DNA of 64,000 nucleotides from Blautia pseudococcoides (lineage in GTDB: Bacteria > Bacillota > Clostridia > Lachnospirales > Lachnospiraceae), in the NCBI RefSeq assembly GCF_001689125.2, contig NZ_CP015405.2, positions 1,207,001-1,271,000 of the forward strand, read 5' to 3'. The position numbers and the translations under genes are program-made. Below are positions 42,638-52,249 of this stretch, one piece after another (within the stretch, counting starts at the first letter, position 1; each line of letters opens with the position of its first letter). A model generated the notes under the pieces. The model saw only the letters and a list, made by a program, of their open reading frames with translations. It was not told the DNA's origin and searched no databases.

Positions 42638-43489
42638 GTGAAGAGATTTGTGACCACAACTTACAAGATTACAACAGATAAGATAAAAAGACATCCGCTG
42701 AAATTCGTGATGATAAGCGACCTCCACAACGTGGTGTTGGGAAAGAAGAATGAACCTGTCTTTGACAGAATAAAGTCTCTTGCCCCAGATGCCATATTGA
42801 TCGCCGGGGATTTGGTGCTTGGGAAAACCGACGCTTCCCTGAAACCGGCTGCGGCATTTTTGAGCGAGGCCGTGAAACTGGCTCCCGTATTGTACGGACC
42901 GGGTAATCACGAGCAGCGGATGAAATTATTTACAAAGGATTATGGTGGCAGGTTCTCCGCGTTTGAGAAAAAAATAAAACAGATGGGAGTCACCTATCTG
43001 GAAAATGAGCGTATGATTCTGAAGATAAACGGTGAAACCGTGGCAGTCACCGGACTGGATCTGCCCTATGAATATTATGAAAGGGGTCCTGTCAAGGGAC
43101 CGGGCAGAACGGAGCTTGAAGGACTGATAGGCGGGCCGGATAAACAGGTATATGAAATCCTGCTGGCGCATACGCCCAGGTATGGGGATGCATACTTTGC
43201 CTGGGGCGCGGATTTGATCCTGTCAGGCCATTATCATGGGGGCATTGTGCGGCTGCCCTTTTTGGGAAGTATTATCAGCCCTGATCTGCGGCTGTTTCCC
43301 CGCTACGGATATGGGGAATACAGGAAAAGAGACGGCGCTTCGCCCAAAAAAGCGGGCAGAAGACAGAGGATAACAGGCAGTGAACAGATCATGATTACAG
43401 GAGCAGGACTTGGAGAGCATACGCTGCCTCTTAGGATCAACAATCCAAGAGAGCTGATCGTGCTGGAATGTCTGCCGAAAGAGGTGTGA
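42638..43489 (+). CDS. Metallophosphoesterase (YkuE-like)
   Basis: The 283-residue protein has the calcineurin-like motifs in order: ISDLHN (DxH), AGDLVLG (GDxx), GPGNHE (GNHE), LLAHTP and LSGHYHGG (GHxH), which bind two metals. An N-terminal signal is not evident. YkuE-like enzymes act on lipids or cell-wall-related phosphates; the substrate here is unknown. It starts at GTG 42638 with GGGAG upstream and is followed one base later by the MoxR gene, suggesting co-transcription. Confidence 0.88.
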   Translation: MKRFVTTTYKITTDKIKRHPLKFVMISDLHNVVLGKKNEPVFDRIKSLAPDAILIAGDLVLGKTDASLKPAAAFLSEAVKLAPVLYGPGNHEQRMKLFTKDYGGRFSAFEKKIKQMGVTYLENERMILKINGETVAVTGLDLPYEYYERGPVKGPGRTELEGLIGGPDKQVYEILLAHTPRYGDAYFAWGADLILSGHYHGGIVRLPFLGSIISPDLRLFPRYGYGEYRKRDGASPKKAGRRQRITGSEQIMITGAGLGEHTLPLRINNPRELIVLECLPKEV

Positions 43490-43490
43490 G

Positions 43491-44441
43491 ATGGAAGAGA
43501 AAAACTGTATGGAAAAAATACGCGGGAACATCAGTCAGGTCATTGTGGGAAAAGACAAGGTACTGGAGCTTTTGCTCACGGCTCTGACTGCAGGAGGCCA
43601 TGTCCTTTTGGAGGATGTGCCGGGAACAGGCAAGACCATGATGGCAAAATCCCTGGCACGTTCCATGGACGGAAAATTCTCCAGGATCCAGTTCACTCCG
43701 GATCTGCTGCCCTCAGACGTGACGGGGCTGAATTATTATAACCAGAAAGAAGGAGAATTCCTTTTCAAGGAAGGTCCGGCCTTCTGCAACATCCTTCTGG
43801 CCGATGAAATCAACCGGGCTACACCCAGAACCCAGTCAAGCCTTCTGGAGTGTATGGAGGAGCATCAGATTACCATTGACGGGGAAACCAGAACATTGGA
43901 GGAACCGTTTTTCGTGATCGCCACCCAGAATCCGGTGGAGACCACAGGTACATTTCCGCTTCCGGAAGCACAGATGGACCGTTTTTTTATGCGCCTTTCC
44001 ATGGGCCTTCCTGACAAAGCGGAGGAGCTGGCAATCCTGGACCGTTTTGAGGACAGGCAGCCACTTTTGGAACTTCCCTGTGTGTGCACACGGGAGGAAC
44101 TGTTAAATGCCAGGGAGGCGTATAAGAAAGTATATGTACACCCGGATTTGAGATCCTATCTGGTGGAGGTGGTACAGGCTACCAGAGCGGCCGGGGATGT
44201 GATAGCAGGTGTCAGTCCCAGAGGAACCCTGGCATTATTTAACGGGGCAAAAGCCTATGCCTATGTACAGAACAGGGATTACGTGGTGCCTGAGGATATA
44301 AAAACCGTGGCAGTTCCCATACTCGCGCACCGGATGGTCATGACCTCTGGATACGGGCAGGAGGAGAGCGGCAGTCAGGCGGTCAAACGGATACTGGAAC
44401 AGGTCCCTGTACCCACGGAGGAGTGGAAGAGAAAACCATGA
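43491..44441 (+). CDS. MoxR family AAA+ ATPase
   Basis: MoxR ATPases act as chaperone-like assembly factors with VWA or DUF58 partners. The 316-residue protein has Walker A LEDVPGTGKTMMAKSLA, Walker B ILLADEINRATPRTQSSLLE and sensor FVIATQNPVETTGTFPLPEAQ. It is directly followed, with ATGA coupling, by a DUF58 protein and a membrane protein, the classical MoxR-DUF58-membrane arrangement. Target is unknown. Confidence 0.93.
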   Translation: MEEKNCMEKIRGNISQVIVGKDKVLELLLTALTAGGHVLLEDVPGTGKTMMAKSLARSMDGKFSRIQFTPDLLPSDVTGLNYYNQKEGEFLFKEGPAFCNILLADEINRATPRTQSSLLECMEEHQITIDGETRTLEEPFFVIATQNPVETTGTFPLPEAQMDRFFMRLSMGLPDKAEELAILDRFEDRQPLLELPCVCTREELLNAREAYKKVYVHPDLRSYLVEVVQATRAAGDVIAGVSPRGTLALFNGAKAYAYVQNRDYVVPEDIKTVAVPILAHRMVMTSGYGQEESGSQAVKRILEQVPVPTEEWKRKP

Positions 44442-45562
44442 CAATTTTTTTACTTTTGCTGGGAGCTGTCCTGCTGCAGTTTTTGGCGGAATGGTTCTAC
44501 CGGAACCATTGGGACAGGCATCTGGAAGTGGATGTTAAATTCCAGGATCATCCCGTCCATGAGGGTGAGCACGCGTATCTGACAGAGACCATTGAAAACA
44601 GAAAGTGGCTTCTTCTCCCCATGCTGCAGGCAGCGTTCCGGGTACATAGAAATCTATTTTTTGAGGAGGAGGAAAATACCAGCATCTCTGACTATACCTA
44701 TAAAAGAGATATATTTTCCGTGCTTTTTTATCAGAAGATCCAGAGGGAAATCCCATTTCTGGCGAAGAAAAGGGGATATTACGAGATTGGGCAGGCAGAA
44801 ATCCTCACAAGAGGCCTGCTCATGAACCGTGAACTGTATCTGACCGTGCCTCTTTCCACCCATTTGTATGTGTATCCCAGAACCACCCCTGTGTCTAATA
44901 TGGAGATTCCTTTTAAAAAGCTGATGGGACAGGTTTTGGTGCGGCAGCGGATGTATGAGGACCCCTTTTCTTTCCGGGGCCTGCGTGAATATCAGCCCGG
45001 GGACCCCATGAACAAGATTAACTGGAAAGCCTCCGCAAAAGAAGGGGATATGATGGTGAACCTGTTAGATTCCAGCTCCAGCGCCCAGGTCCTTATATTC
45101 CTGGATGTGGAGGATGAAACCATATGGAAATACGAGGAAATCCACGAGGCAGGCATATCCCTGGCGGTCTCTCTGGCAGAACAACTTTTGAAAAGAGGCG
45201 TTGCCACAGGCCTTATCACCAACGGCAGAGACCACATCACAAAGCTGCCGATCGCAGTGATGCCGGGCACGGGAAGAGGGCAGCTTGTAAAACTGTACCA
45301 GAACCTGGCCAGACTGGATCTGGACCTTCCTGCCGGTAAATTCCCTGAACTTTTAAGCGCGCAGTGCCGTCTTTTAGCAGAAGGCCGGGGAATCCCCCTT
45401 CTCATCTCCAAAAACCAGGGCAGGCCCCTGTTTGCCGGGATGGAAAGCCTTGCAAAAGCCGGAGGCAGTGCCATGTGGATTTCCACCCTGTACAAGGATA
45501 TGGAATGGAAACTTCCGTCCTCACCCTATATGGAAATAATGCGCTGGGAGGTGCCGAGATGA
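44438..45562 (+). CDS. DUF58 domain protein
   Basis: The 374-residue protein begins with a membrane anchor (TIFLLLLGAVLLQFLAEWFY), has a beta-rich middle and the DUF58 core LREYQPGDPMNKINWKASAK, followed by a VWA-like part with VLIFLDVEDET. It is the usual partner of MoxR ATPases. ATG 44438 is coupled to the MoxR stop (ATGA); the GTG at 44423 is an alternative. Its own stop is coupled to the next gene. Role of the family is not settled. Confidence 0.9.
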   Translation: MTIFLLLLGAVLLQFLAEWFYRNHWDRHLEVDVKFQDHPVHEGEHAYLTETIENRKWLLLPMLQAAFRVHRNLFFEEEENTSISDYTYKRDIFSVLFYQKIQREIPFLAKKRGYYEIGQAEILTRGLLMNRELYLTVPLSTHLYVYPRTTPVSNMEIPFKKLMGQVLVRQRMYEDPFSFRGLREYQPGDPMNKINWKASAKEGDMMVNLLDSSSSAQVLIFLDVEDETIWKYEEIHEAGISLAVSLAEQLLKRGVATGLITNGRDHITKLPIAVMPGTGRGQLVKLYQNLARLDLDLPAGKFPELLSAQCRLLAEGRGIPLLISKNQGRPLFAGMESLAKAGGSAMWISTLYKDMEWKLPSSPYMEIMRWEVPR

Positions 45563-46776
45563 AACCGGATTTGCTGGTGATATACCGTTTCTTTCATACA
45601 TTTCTTCTGATTGACAGTCTGGCTTTAATGATTTTGTCTTTCGGCGGGGATATCACGCCCCTTCAGTTTACAAAGAGTCTCCTATTGTTTATCCCGATAC
45701 TGCTTTTATACTGGATCGTGCGCCGTTTCAAAAGTCTGTTTCTATTTGCGGTGTCAGGCGCCGCAAGTCTGGCAGTGCTGTATTTTTCAGCTTCAACCAT
45801 ATGGGAGCGGGGCGCATTTACAGTATGCGGAGTCTTTCTGGTGCTTCTGTACTTTTTTGAGCGGGCAGGCAGCGGGGAGAGTATGCTCGTGCGCCCTTCC
45901 TATGCGGGGCTTCTGGTTTTTGCCGGAATCTATATTTACGCACTGGCCTATCACAGAAGCACTTTGGGAAGGATCATATGCATCAGTACAGGCGTTTACT
46001 GGCTGCTCACCATCCTGTCTGAGAACCGCCGTTCCCTTTTGAAACTCTACGAACAGAATGAGAAGCTTCACAGATTTCCCGGAAACAGGATCGCGGAGGG
46101 AAACAGGATCGCGCTTGGAGGGTTCTGCGCTCTTATCACTGCAGGTATGGTGTTTCTGCCGATGTCTGGTTTTGACAAAATCCTGAAAAGGCTGGGACAC
46201 CTGTTTTTGAACATGATCCGAAAACTTCTTGCAGGTCTTGGCGGTGCGGAGGAAATGATACCCGACGAACCGCAGATGGCAGAACAGATGCCGTTTTTTC
46301 CGGGGGAATTCCGCGAGGCTTGGCCTATCTGGCAGACACTTTTTCAGATATTGGAGAAGGTGTTCATTTTTCTGTTTCTGGCAGCATCCGTATATTGGGT
46401 CTTCCGGATTCTCTACGGATTATATAAAAAATATCACGAAACCGCCTTTACGGACGGGGACCGTGTGGAGTTCCTCTCTCCTGTAAAAGGGGATAAGAAA
46501 GAATCCCTGAAAAGGGAAAGGAGAAGAAGCGGGCTGTTCTCTGCACGTTCACTGGGGGAAAAAATCCGCAGGTGTTATAAAAAGAAGATTGAGAGTTCCA
46601 TGGAACAGAAGATTAAGGAGGCGTTTACGCCGGAGCAGATAGAAGAAGCTGCAGGGCTTACGAATGCGGAGGGGGTTGAGGAGTTTCATGGGATATACGA
46701 GAAGGCAAGGTACGGGAAAGAGGACTGCGGGCAGGAAGAATGGGGGAGGATGAAGGAACTGGGAAAGAGGCTGTAA
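45559..46776 (+). CDS. Polytopic membrane protein of the MoxR-DUF58 module
   Basis: The 405-residue protein has about seven hydrophobic segments in the N-terminal half, a loop region and one more membrane segment near residue 270 (LEKVFIFLFLAASVYWVFRI), then a charged cytoplasmic tail rich in Lys/Glu (EKIRRCYKKKIESSMEQKIKE shortened). In this genomic position one usually finds a transglutaminase-like TgpA protein; no Cys-His-Asp transglutaminase core is visible, so it may be a reduced version. ATGA coupling to the DUF58 gene. No firm family assignment. Confidence 0.65.
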   Translation: MKPDLLVIYRFFHTFLLIDSLALMILSFGGDITPLQFTKSLLLFIPILLLYWIVRRFKSLFLFAVSGAASLAVLYFSASTIWERGAFTVCGVFLVLLYFFERAGSGESMLVRPSYAGLLVFAGIYIYALAYHRSTLGRIICISTGVYWLLTILSENRRSLLKLYEQNEKLHRFPGNRIAEGNRIALGGFCALITAGMVFLPMSGFDKILKRLGHLFLNMIRKLLAGLGGAEEMIPDEPQMAEQMPFFPGEFREAWPIWQTLFQILEKVFIFLFLAASVYWVFRILYGLYKKYHETAFTDGDRVEFLSPVKGDKKESLKRERRRSGLFSARSLGEKIRRCYKKKIESSMEQKIKEAFTPEQIEEAAGLTNAEGVEEFHGIYEKARYGKEDCGQEEWGRMKELGKRL

Positions 46777-46886
46777 AGCTGTCCGTTTTTCCAGGCAAGG
46801 AATATTCTGGACTTTTCCCTGAAAATAGTGTAAAATGCTGTAAGCGGTATGACCGTGTAATAACTGCAGGAAAAGGATGATAGTAA

Positions 46887-47657
46887 ATGGGAATTCCGGT
46901 AAAGCTTCCGGTGTTTGAGGGACCTTTGGATTTGCTTCTGCACCTGATTGAGAAAAATAAAGTGAATATTTACGATATTCCCATTGTGAAGATAACAGAC
47001 CAGTATATGGAATACATTCACCAGATGGAACGGGAAGACCTGAATCTTATGAGTGAATTTATGGTTATGGCTGCAACGCTTATCTCCATCAAGTGCAGGA
47101 TGCTCCTCCCGAAAGAAGTCAATGAGGACGGCCAGGAGGAGGACCCCAGAGATGAACTGGTGCGCCAGCTTCTGGAGTATAAAATGTATAAGTATATGTC
47201 ATATGAGCTCAGGGACAGGATGTCAGAAGCGGCAAAGAGTATTTATAAGCTCCCCTCTCTTCCAAAGGAAGTGGAGGATTACAGGGAGCCGGTGGATACC
47301 AGTGAACTGCTTTGCGGGCTGACACTGGGCCGTCTTCATAAAATTTTTCAGGATGTACTGAAGCGGCAGGAAGATAAGAAGGACCCGATCCGAAGTAATT
47401 TCGGCAAGATTGAGCAGGAGGAGGTCAGCCTGCCGGAGAAAATGACGGATGTGGAGGCGTATGCCAGACGGCACCGTCGTTTCAGTTTCCGGGATCTTCT
47501 GGGAAAACAGGCCAGTAAATTCCAGGTGGTGGTTACATTTCTGGCTATTCTGGAGCTTATGAAGACAGGAAAGATTTTTATCCGGCAGGAGTATATCTTC
47601 GATGATATTCAGATTGAGAGCAGGGAGGATAAGAAAGGGGACCCGTATGGAAATTGA
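46887..47657 (+). CDS. scpA: Segregation and condensation protein A
   Basis: ScpA is the kleisin that bridges the two heads of the SMC complex in chromosome condensation. The 256-residue protein begins PVKLPVFEGPLDLLLHLIEK, the family hallmark, with NIYDIPIVKITDQYMEYI, and ends with the winged-helix region VVVTFLAILELMKTGKI. ATG 46887 follows AAAAGGATG. It overlaps scpB by 11 bases. Confidence 0.95.
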   Translation: MGIPVKLPVFEGPLDLLLHLIEKNKVNIYDIPIVKITDQYMEYIHQMEREDLNLMSEFMVMAATLISIKCRMLLPKEVNEDGQEEDPRDELVRQLLEYKMYKYMSYELRDRMSEAAKSIYKLPSLPKEVEDYREPVDTSELLCGLTLGRLHKIFQDVLKRQEDKKDPIRSNFGKIEQEEVSLPEKMTDVEAYARRHRRFSFRDLLGKQASKFQVVVTFLAILELMKTGKIFIRQEYIFDDIQIESREDKKGDPYGN

Positions 47658-48216
47658 ACATCTGGAGGGCGCTGTTGAGGCGCTTTTGTTTGCTGTGGGA
47701 GAATCTGTGGAAGTTTCTGCCATTGCCAAGGCTATAGGACACGATACGGAAACCACCAGAAAAATCATTCGGAATATGATGCTGAAATATAATGCCAAAG
47801 ACCGTGGGATCAAGATAATCGAGCTGGAGAACGCTTATCAGATGTGTACAAAGGAAGAATATTATGACTATCTGGTCAAGCTTGCCCTGCAGCCGAAAAA
47901 GGCGGTGCTTACAGATGTTATGCTGGAGACACTCTCCATCATTGCCTATAAGCAGCCGGTCACAAAGCTTGAGATAGAGAAAATCCGCGGTGTCAAGTCC
48001 GACCATGCAGTGAACAAGCTGATGGAATATAATCTGGTCCAGGAGGTTGGACGTCTGGACGCGCCGGGAAGGCCCCTTCTTTTTGGAACTACGGAGGAAT
48101 TTTTGAGGAACTTCGGGGTGCAGGGGCTGGATGAACTGCCGGAACTGGATCCGGTACAGATTGAAGATTTCAAAGCAGAGGCAGAAGAAGAAATTCAGCT
48201 GAAGCTGGATGTATAA
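47647..48216 (+). CDS. scpB: Segregation and condensation protein B
   Basis: ScpB dimerises through winged helices and binds ScpA in the SMC complex. The 189-residue protein begins EIEHLEGAVEALLFAVGE and has TDVMLETLSIIAYKQPVTK and RGVKSDHAVNKLMEYNLVQE, GRPLLFGTTEEFLRNFG, all diagnostic. The start at ATG 47647 lies within the end of scpA; the longer frame from 47602 is not used. Its acidic C-terminus is typical. Confidence 0.95.
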   Translation: MEIEHLEGAVEALLFAVGESVEVSAIAKAIGHDTETTRKIIRNMMLKYNAKDRGIKIIELENAYQMCTKEEYYDYLVKLALQPKKAVLTDVMLETLSIIAYKQPVTKLEIEKIRGVKSDHAVNKLMEYNLVQEVGRLDAPGRPLLFGTTEEFLRNFGVQGLDELPELDPVQIEDFKAEAEEEIQLKLDV

Positions 48217-48231
48217 ACGGGGGAAAGAGAC

Positions 48232-49020
48232 ATGCCAACAACTTACACACATGACATTTTCGGCAAGGAAGTTTATAAAAGGCTTCCTTCTGAGATAAAA
48301 GAGGCGATCAGGGAATCAAAAAGTATGTATTTAACCGGCCTGCACGGTTCGGATATTTTGTTTTATTATCAGCCCCTGGTGAAGAACCGGGTGAGTGGAC
48401 TGGGACATCAGGTGCACAAAAGAGAGGCGGCGGAGTTTTTCTGCCAGGCGGTTGTCAAGTACCAGGAGGAGCCCACGGCGCAGATGCTTTCCTATCTGCT
48501 GGGGTTTGGGTGTCATTACATTCTGGACAGTACCTGCCACCCTTATGTGCGGCGGTTTGAAAAGGAAACAGGTGCTTCACACGCAGAGATTGAATCCGAG
48601 CTTGACCGTTATTATATGCTGCGTGAGGGAAAAGACCCGTTCACCTACAAGCCGGCAGTAAATATCTGCCCCACCTTGGAGGGCTGCAGGACCATAAGCA
48701 GGGCCTTTGGAAAGATTACAGTGAAACAGGCTGCAAAAGCGTTAAGGGGCATGAAATTCTATACAGGTGCCCTTGTCTGCGAGGGAAGTCTGAAGAGAAA
48801 AGGGCTTTGGGGAATAATGAAGCTGTTTGGATGCCGGGATACACTTGGCGGTCATATCATACCGGCCAAACCGGACAGAAGATGTGACATGGCAACAGAT
48901 GTGCTGCGTCATCTGTATGACGAGGCATTGGATGAGGCTGTGGAGGCACTTACCAATCTGTACGGCTGCATGGTAAAGGAAGAGCGGCTGTCACAGCGTT
49001 TCGGCAGGAATTTCGGCTGA
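48232..49020 (+). CDS. Zinc-dependent phospholipase C family protein
   Basis: The 262-residue protein resembles the zinc-dependent phospholipase C / S1-P1 nuclease fold: MPTTYTHDIFGKEVYKRLP near the start, HGSDILFYYQP, LGHQVHKREAAEFF and YLLGFGCHYILDSTCHPYV provide the histidines and aspartates expected to bind zinc. No signal peptide is seen, so it appears cytoplasmic. It follows scpB by 15 bases with GGGGAAAGAGA as ribosome site. Substrate unknown. Confidence 0.8.
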   Translation: MPTTYTHDIFGKEVYKRLPSEIKEAIRESKSMYLTGLHGSDILFYYQPLVKNRVSGLGHQVHKREAAEFFCQAVVKYQEEPTAQMLSYLLGFGCHYILDSTCHPYVRRFEKETGASHAEIESELDRYYMLREGKDPFTYKPAVNICPTLEGCRTISRAFGKITVKQAAKALRGMKFYTGALVCEGSLKRKGLWGIMKLFGCRDTLGGHIIPAKPDRRCDMATDVLRHLYDEALDEAVEALTNLYGCMVKEERLSQRFGRNFG

Positions 49021-49036
49021 GAAAAACGGGGGGTAT

Positions 49037-50272
49037 ATGAAAGGATTAAGCAAACTGGAAAAACAGTGGGTGCTGTATGATGTGGGAAATTCAGCATTTG
49101 TTATGCTGTGTACCACAATAATCCCGATCTATTTTAAAAATATCGCCACAGCGGAAGGGATTTCCCTGGCGGATTCTACTGCGTATTTGAGTTATGCCCT
49201 GTCCGTCTGTACGGTTCTCGTGGCACTGATGGGGCCGGTGTTTGGAACCCTGGCGGATACAAAAGGGTATAAGAAGCCTATGTTTGCCTCCTTTTTTGTG
49301 ATCGGCGTGATGGGATGTCTTTCCCTTGCCATACCAAATGAGTGGCTGGCTTTTCTGGTGGTTCTGGTGATCGCCAAGACCACATACAGTATGAGCCTGA
49401 TCTTTTACGACTCCATGCTTGCGGATGTGACAACGGATGAGAGGATGGACATGGTATCTTCACACGGATATGCGTGGGGGTATATTGGAAGCTGTATTCC
49501 TTTCACCGCCTGCCTGCTTCTTATCCTTTTCGCTGAGAAACTGGGTATATCAGGTGTCACGGCCACCATGATCTCTTTTGGGATCACAGGAATCTGGTGG
49601 TTTGCGGTAACCATTCCGCTTCTGAAAAATTATGAGCAGAAGCATTGGGTGGAAGTGAAGAAGAACCCGCTGAGGGAAAGCTTTGTGAGACTGAAAAATG
49701 TTGTTTTTAAGATCAACAAGGACAAAAAGGTACTTTATTTTCTGGCTGCTTTTTTCTTCTATATTGATGGTGTCTATACCATCATTGATTTGGCGACTTC
49801 CTACGGAAAAGATGTGGGGATTGACGATACCCATCTGCTCCTGGCACTTTTGCTGACCCAGATCGTGGCATTCCCCTGTTCTTTGTTGTTTGGAAAGTTT
49901 TCGGCAAAGTTTAAGAGTGAGAAGCTGATCAAAGTCTGTATTCTGGGCTATCTGGGCATTGCACTGTTTGCCCTTCAGCTTGACCGGGCATGGGAATTCT
50001 GGTTTCTGGCTGTCTGTGTGGCTGTATTCCAGGGGGCTATCCAGGCGCTGTCCCGGTCATATTTTGCAAGGATCATCCCAAAGGAAAATTCCAGCGAATA
50101 TTTCGGATTCTATGATATCTTCGGCAAAGGCGCGGCATTTATGGGAACCATGCTTATGGGAATCTCCACGCAGTTAAGCGGAAGTTCAAGGACAGGCGTG
50201 GGAATGCTGGCTGTGATGTTTATCATCGGATTTTTCCTGTTTGGAAAAACAGAGAAGTTGGAGCGTGTCTGA
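49037..50272 (+). CDS. MFS transporter of the UMF1/Atg22 type
   Basis: The 411-residue membrane protein has about twelve hydrophobic segments and the UMF1 features: EKQWVLYDVGNSAFVML at the start, FGTLADTKGYKKP, FYDSMLADVTTDERMDMVSS and GYAWGYIGS. Relatives include yeast vacuolar Atg22 (amino acid efflux), but bacterial substrates are unknown. It follows the phospholipase-like gene by 16 bases and ends at a strong terminator. Confidence 0.88.
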   Translation: MKGLSKLEKQWVLYDVGNSAFVMLCTTIIPIYFKNIATAEGISLADSTAYLSYALSVCTVLVALMGPVFGTLADTKGYKKPMFASFFVIGVMGCLSLAIPNEWLAFLVVLVIAKTTYSMSLIFYDSMLADVTTDERMDMVSSHGYAWGYIGSCIPFTACLLLILFAEKLGISGVTATMISFGITGIWWFAVTIPLLKNYEQKHWVEVKKNPLRESFVRLKNVVFKINKDKKVLYFLAAFFFYIDGVYTIIDLATSYGKDVGIDDTHLLLALLLTQIVAFPCSLLFGKFSAKFKSEKLIKVCILGYLGIALFALQLDRAWEFWFLAVCVAVFQGAIQALSRSYFARIIPKENSSEYFGFYDIFGKGAAFMGTMLMGISTQLSGSSRTGVGMLAVMFIIGFFLFGKTEKLERV

Positions 50273-50275
50273 TTG

Positions 50276-50324
50276 GAAGCTGTACCAAAGCAGGAAAAAA
50301 CTGTTTTGGTACAGCTTCTTGTTA
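50276..50324 (+). terminator. Intrinsic terminator after the MFS gene
   Basis: GAAGCTGTACCAAAGCAG (50276-50293) pairs with CTGTTTTGGTACAGCTTC (50301-50318), with one G-U pair, then TTGTTATTC. An 18-base-pair stem. Confidence 0.9.
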
Positions 50325-50419
50325 TTCTTATACAGGAGCCGTTATCCTGGACTTTTTGTTATAATTGTCCGAGGACAGGCATATAATGTATAAGAAATTT
50401 TGTGTGCAGGGATGGAAGC

Positions 50420-51655
50420 ATGAAAAAAATTATAAGCTGGATTTTAGTATGCGCAGTGATAACAGGATGCTTCGTGGGACATAGAGATATCGTCTGGGCA
50501 GGGGAAAATGGACAGGATGTTGGAAGTCTGTATGCCACCTCAGCGGTACTTATGGATGCGGATTCAGGCAGGATACTGTATGAAAAAAACGGGTTTGAGA
50601 AAAGGCCCATGGCCAGTACAACCAAGATCATGACCTGTATTCTGGCTCTGGAGAAGGGGAATGCGGAGGATATTGTGACGGCATCCGCCTATGCGGCATC
50701 CAGGCCCAAAGTGCATCTGGGGGTGGCGGAAGGGGAGACCTTCCGTTTTGGGGACCTTCTCTATTCCCTGATGCTGGAGAGCCACAACGATGCGGCCGTG
50801 ATGATCGCGGAGCATTTGGGAGGAAGTGTGGAGGGATTCGCAGACATGATGAACGCGAAAGCCGGGGAGCTTGGATGTGAGGACACGTATTTCATTACGC
50901 CCAACGGGCTGGACGCGTCCGTGACTGTGGGGGAGGAGCAGAAAGTACACTCTACCACAGCGGCAGACCTGGCACGTATTATGCGGTATTGTATTAAGGA
51001 ATCGCCCTGCCGGGAAGAGTTTCTCAATGTGACCAGAACTGCCTCCTACAGCTTTTCAGATGTTGACGGAAAACGAAGTTTTTCCTGTAATAACCACAAC
51101 GCCTTTCTGAATATGATGGAGGGTGCGCTCACCGGAAAGACCGGGTTTACGGCAAATGCAGGATACTGCTATGTGGGAGCCCTTACCAGGGATGGCAAGA
51201 CCTTTATTGTGGCCCTTCTTGCATGTGGGTGGCCCAATAACAAGACTTATAAGTGGAAGGATACTATGAAACTTATGAATTACGGTCTGGAGAATTACAG
51301 CTACCGCTCTTTTTCCGATGCAGAGCTTCCCCATATACCGGCTGCCATACCGGTTAAAAACGGGCAGAGCGCTTCGCTGGGAAATACGGCATTTACCAAC
51401 CTGGAGGTGGAGAAGGCAAAGGATTTCGGAATGCTGATGCGCCAGGATGAGGAAATAGAAGTGGGATATGAGGGAAAAGAATCTCTGAAAGCGCCCGTAA
51501 GAGCGGGAACCCAGGTGGGAACCATCACTTACCGGGTAGGAGGGCAGACATTTCTCACCTGCCCTGTGAAGGTGAAGCAGTCCGTGAAAAAGATTGATTT
51601 TCCATGGTGTCTGGAGAAGACCATGGACAAATGGGCTTTCGGCGCGGCGGGCTGA
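50420..51655 (+). CDS. D-alanyl-D-alanine carboxypeptidase (DacF family)
   Basis: A second low-molecular-weight penicillin-binding protein, 411 residues. It has a signal peptide (KIISWILVCAVITGCFVG), the SxxK nucleophile in MASTTKIM, SxN as ESHNDAA and KTG in LTGKTGFTANAG. The C-terminal part has beta strands (VGTITYRVGGQTFLTC) as in the PBP5 second domain. ATG 50420 gives the signal peptide; the ORF extension to 50402 adds only MCRDGS. It may be sporulation-related like DacF, but nothing local shows that. Confidence 0.9.
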   Translation: MKKIISWILVCAVITGCFVGHRDIVWAGENGQDVGSLYATSAVLMDADSGRILYEKNGFEKRPMASTTKIMTCILALEKGNAEDIVTASAYAASRPKVHLGVAEGETFRFGDLLYSLMLESHNDAAVMIAEHLGGSVEGFADMMNAKAGELGCEDTYFITPNGLDASVTVGEEQKVHSTTAADLARIMRYCIKESPCREEFLNVTRTASYSFSDVDGKRSFSCNNHNAFLNMMEGALTGKTGFTANAGYCYVGALTRDGKTFIVALLACGWPNNKTYKWKDTMKLMNYGLENYSYRSFSDAELPHIPAAIPVKNGQSASLGNTAFTNLEVEKAKDFGMLMRQDEEIEVGYEGKESLKAPVRAGTQVGTITYRVGGQTFLTCPVKVKQSVKKIDFPWCLEKTMDKWAFGAAG

Positions 51656-51720
51656 GAGGCGGACACTTTACAATCTTTGATATTGTGATAAAATAAAGAA
51701 AAACACAAGGAGGAATCAGG

Positions 51721-52239
51721 ATGAATGCAGTAATGGAAAATATTTTGACGAGAAGAAGTATCCGGGCATTTCAGAATAAGGAAATCCTTAAGAATGAGCT
51801 GGAACAGATTGTGCAGGCAGGTCTTTATGCACCCAGCGGCCAGAACCGTCAGACATGGAAATTTACAGTGGTGACGGACAGAGATAAGATCCGGAAGCTG
51901 GCAGAGGTGATCGGAAGGAAACTTGGCAGAGACGGCTATGACATGTACAGCCCCCAGGTTCTGGTGATTCCGTCCAATGAAAAGGAGAACCGGCATTCCA
52001 TGGAGGATAATGCCTGTGCTCTGGAAAATATATTTCTGGCAGCCCATTCCTTTGGTATCGGTTCTGTGTGGATCAACCAGATGCGCGATCTCTGCCAGGA
52101 GTCTGAAGTGCGGGAGATATTAAACAGCTGGGATATTCCAAGATCACATAAGGTATTCGGCATGGCTGCTCTTGGATATGCTGCGGCATCTGAGAACAAG
52201 GAAGTGAAAAAAACAGGAGAGGTACATTTTGTAGAATAG
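51721..52239 (+). CDS. Nitroreductase family protein
   Basis: The 172-residue flavoprotein shows the nitroreductase signature VMENILTRRSIRAFQNKEI, then LYAPSGQNRQTWKFTVV, which bind FMN, and a C-terminal SHKVFGMAALGYAA. It reduces nitro or quinone-type substrates with NAD(P)H. AAGGAGG lies at 51707-51713. The adjacent iron-sulfur gene 11 bases downstream suggests an electron-transfer partnership. Confidence 0.92.
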   Translation: MNAVMENILTRRSIRAFQNKEILKNELEQIVQAGLYAPSGQNRQTWKFTVVTDRDKIRKLAEVIGRKLGRDGYDMYSPQVLVIPSNEKENRHSMEDNACALENIFLAAHSFGIGSVWINQMRDLCQESEVREILNSWDIPRSHKVFGMAALGYAAASENKEVKKTGEVHFVE

Positions 52240-52249
52240 GACGTTTAGA

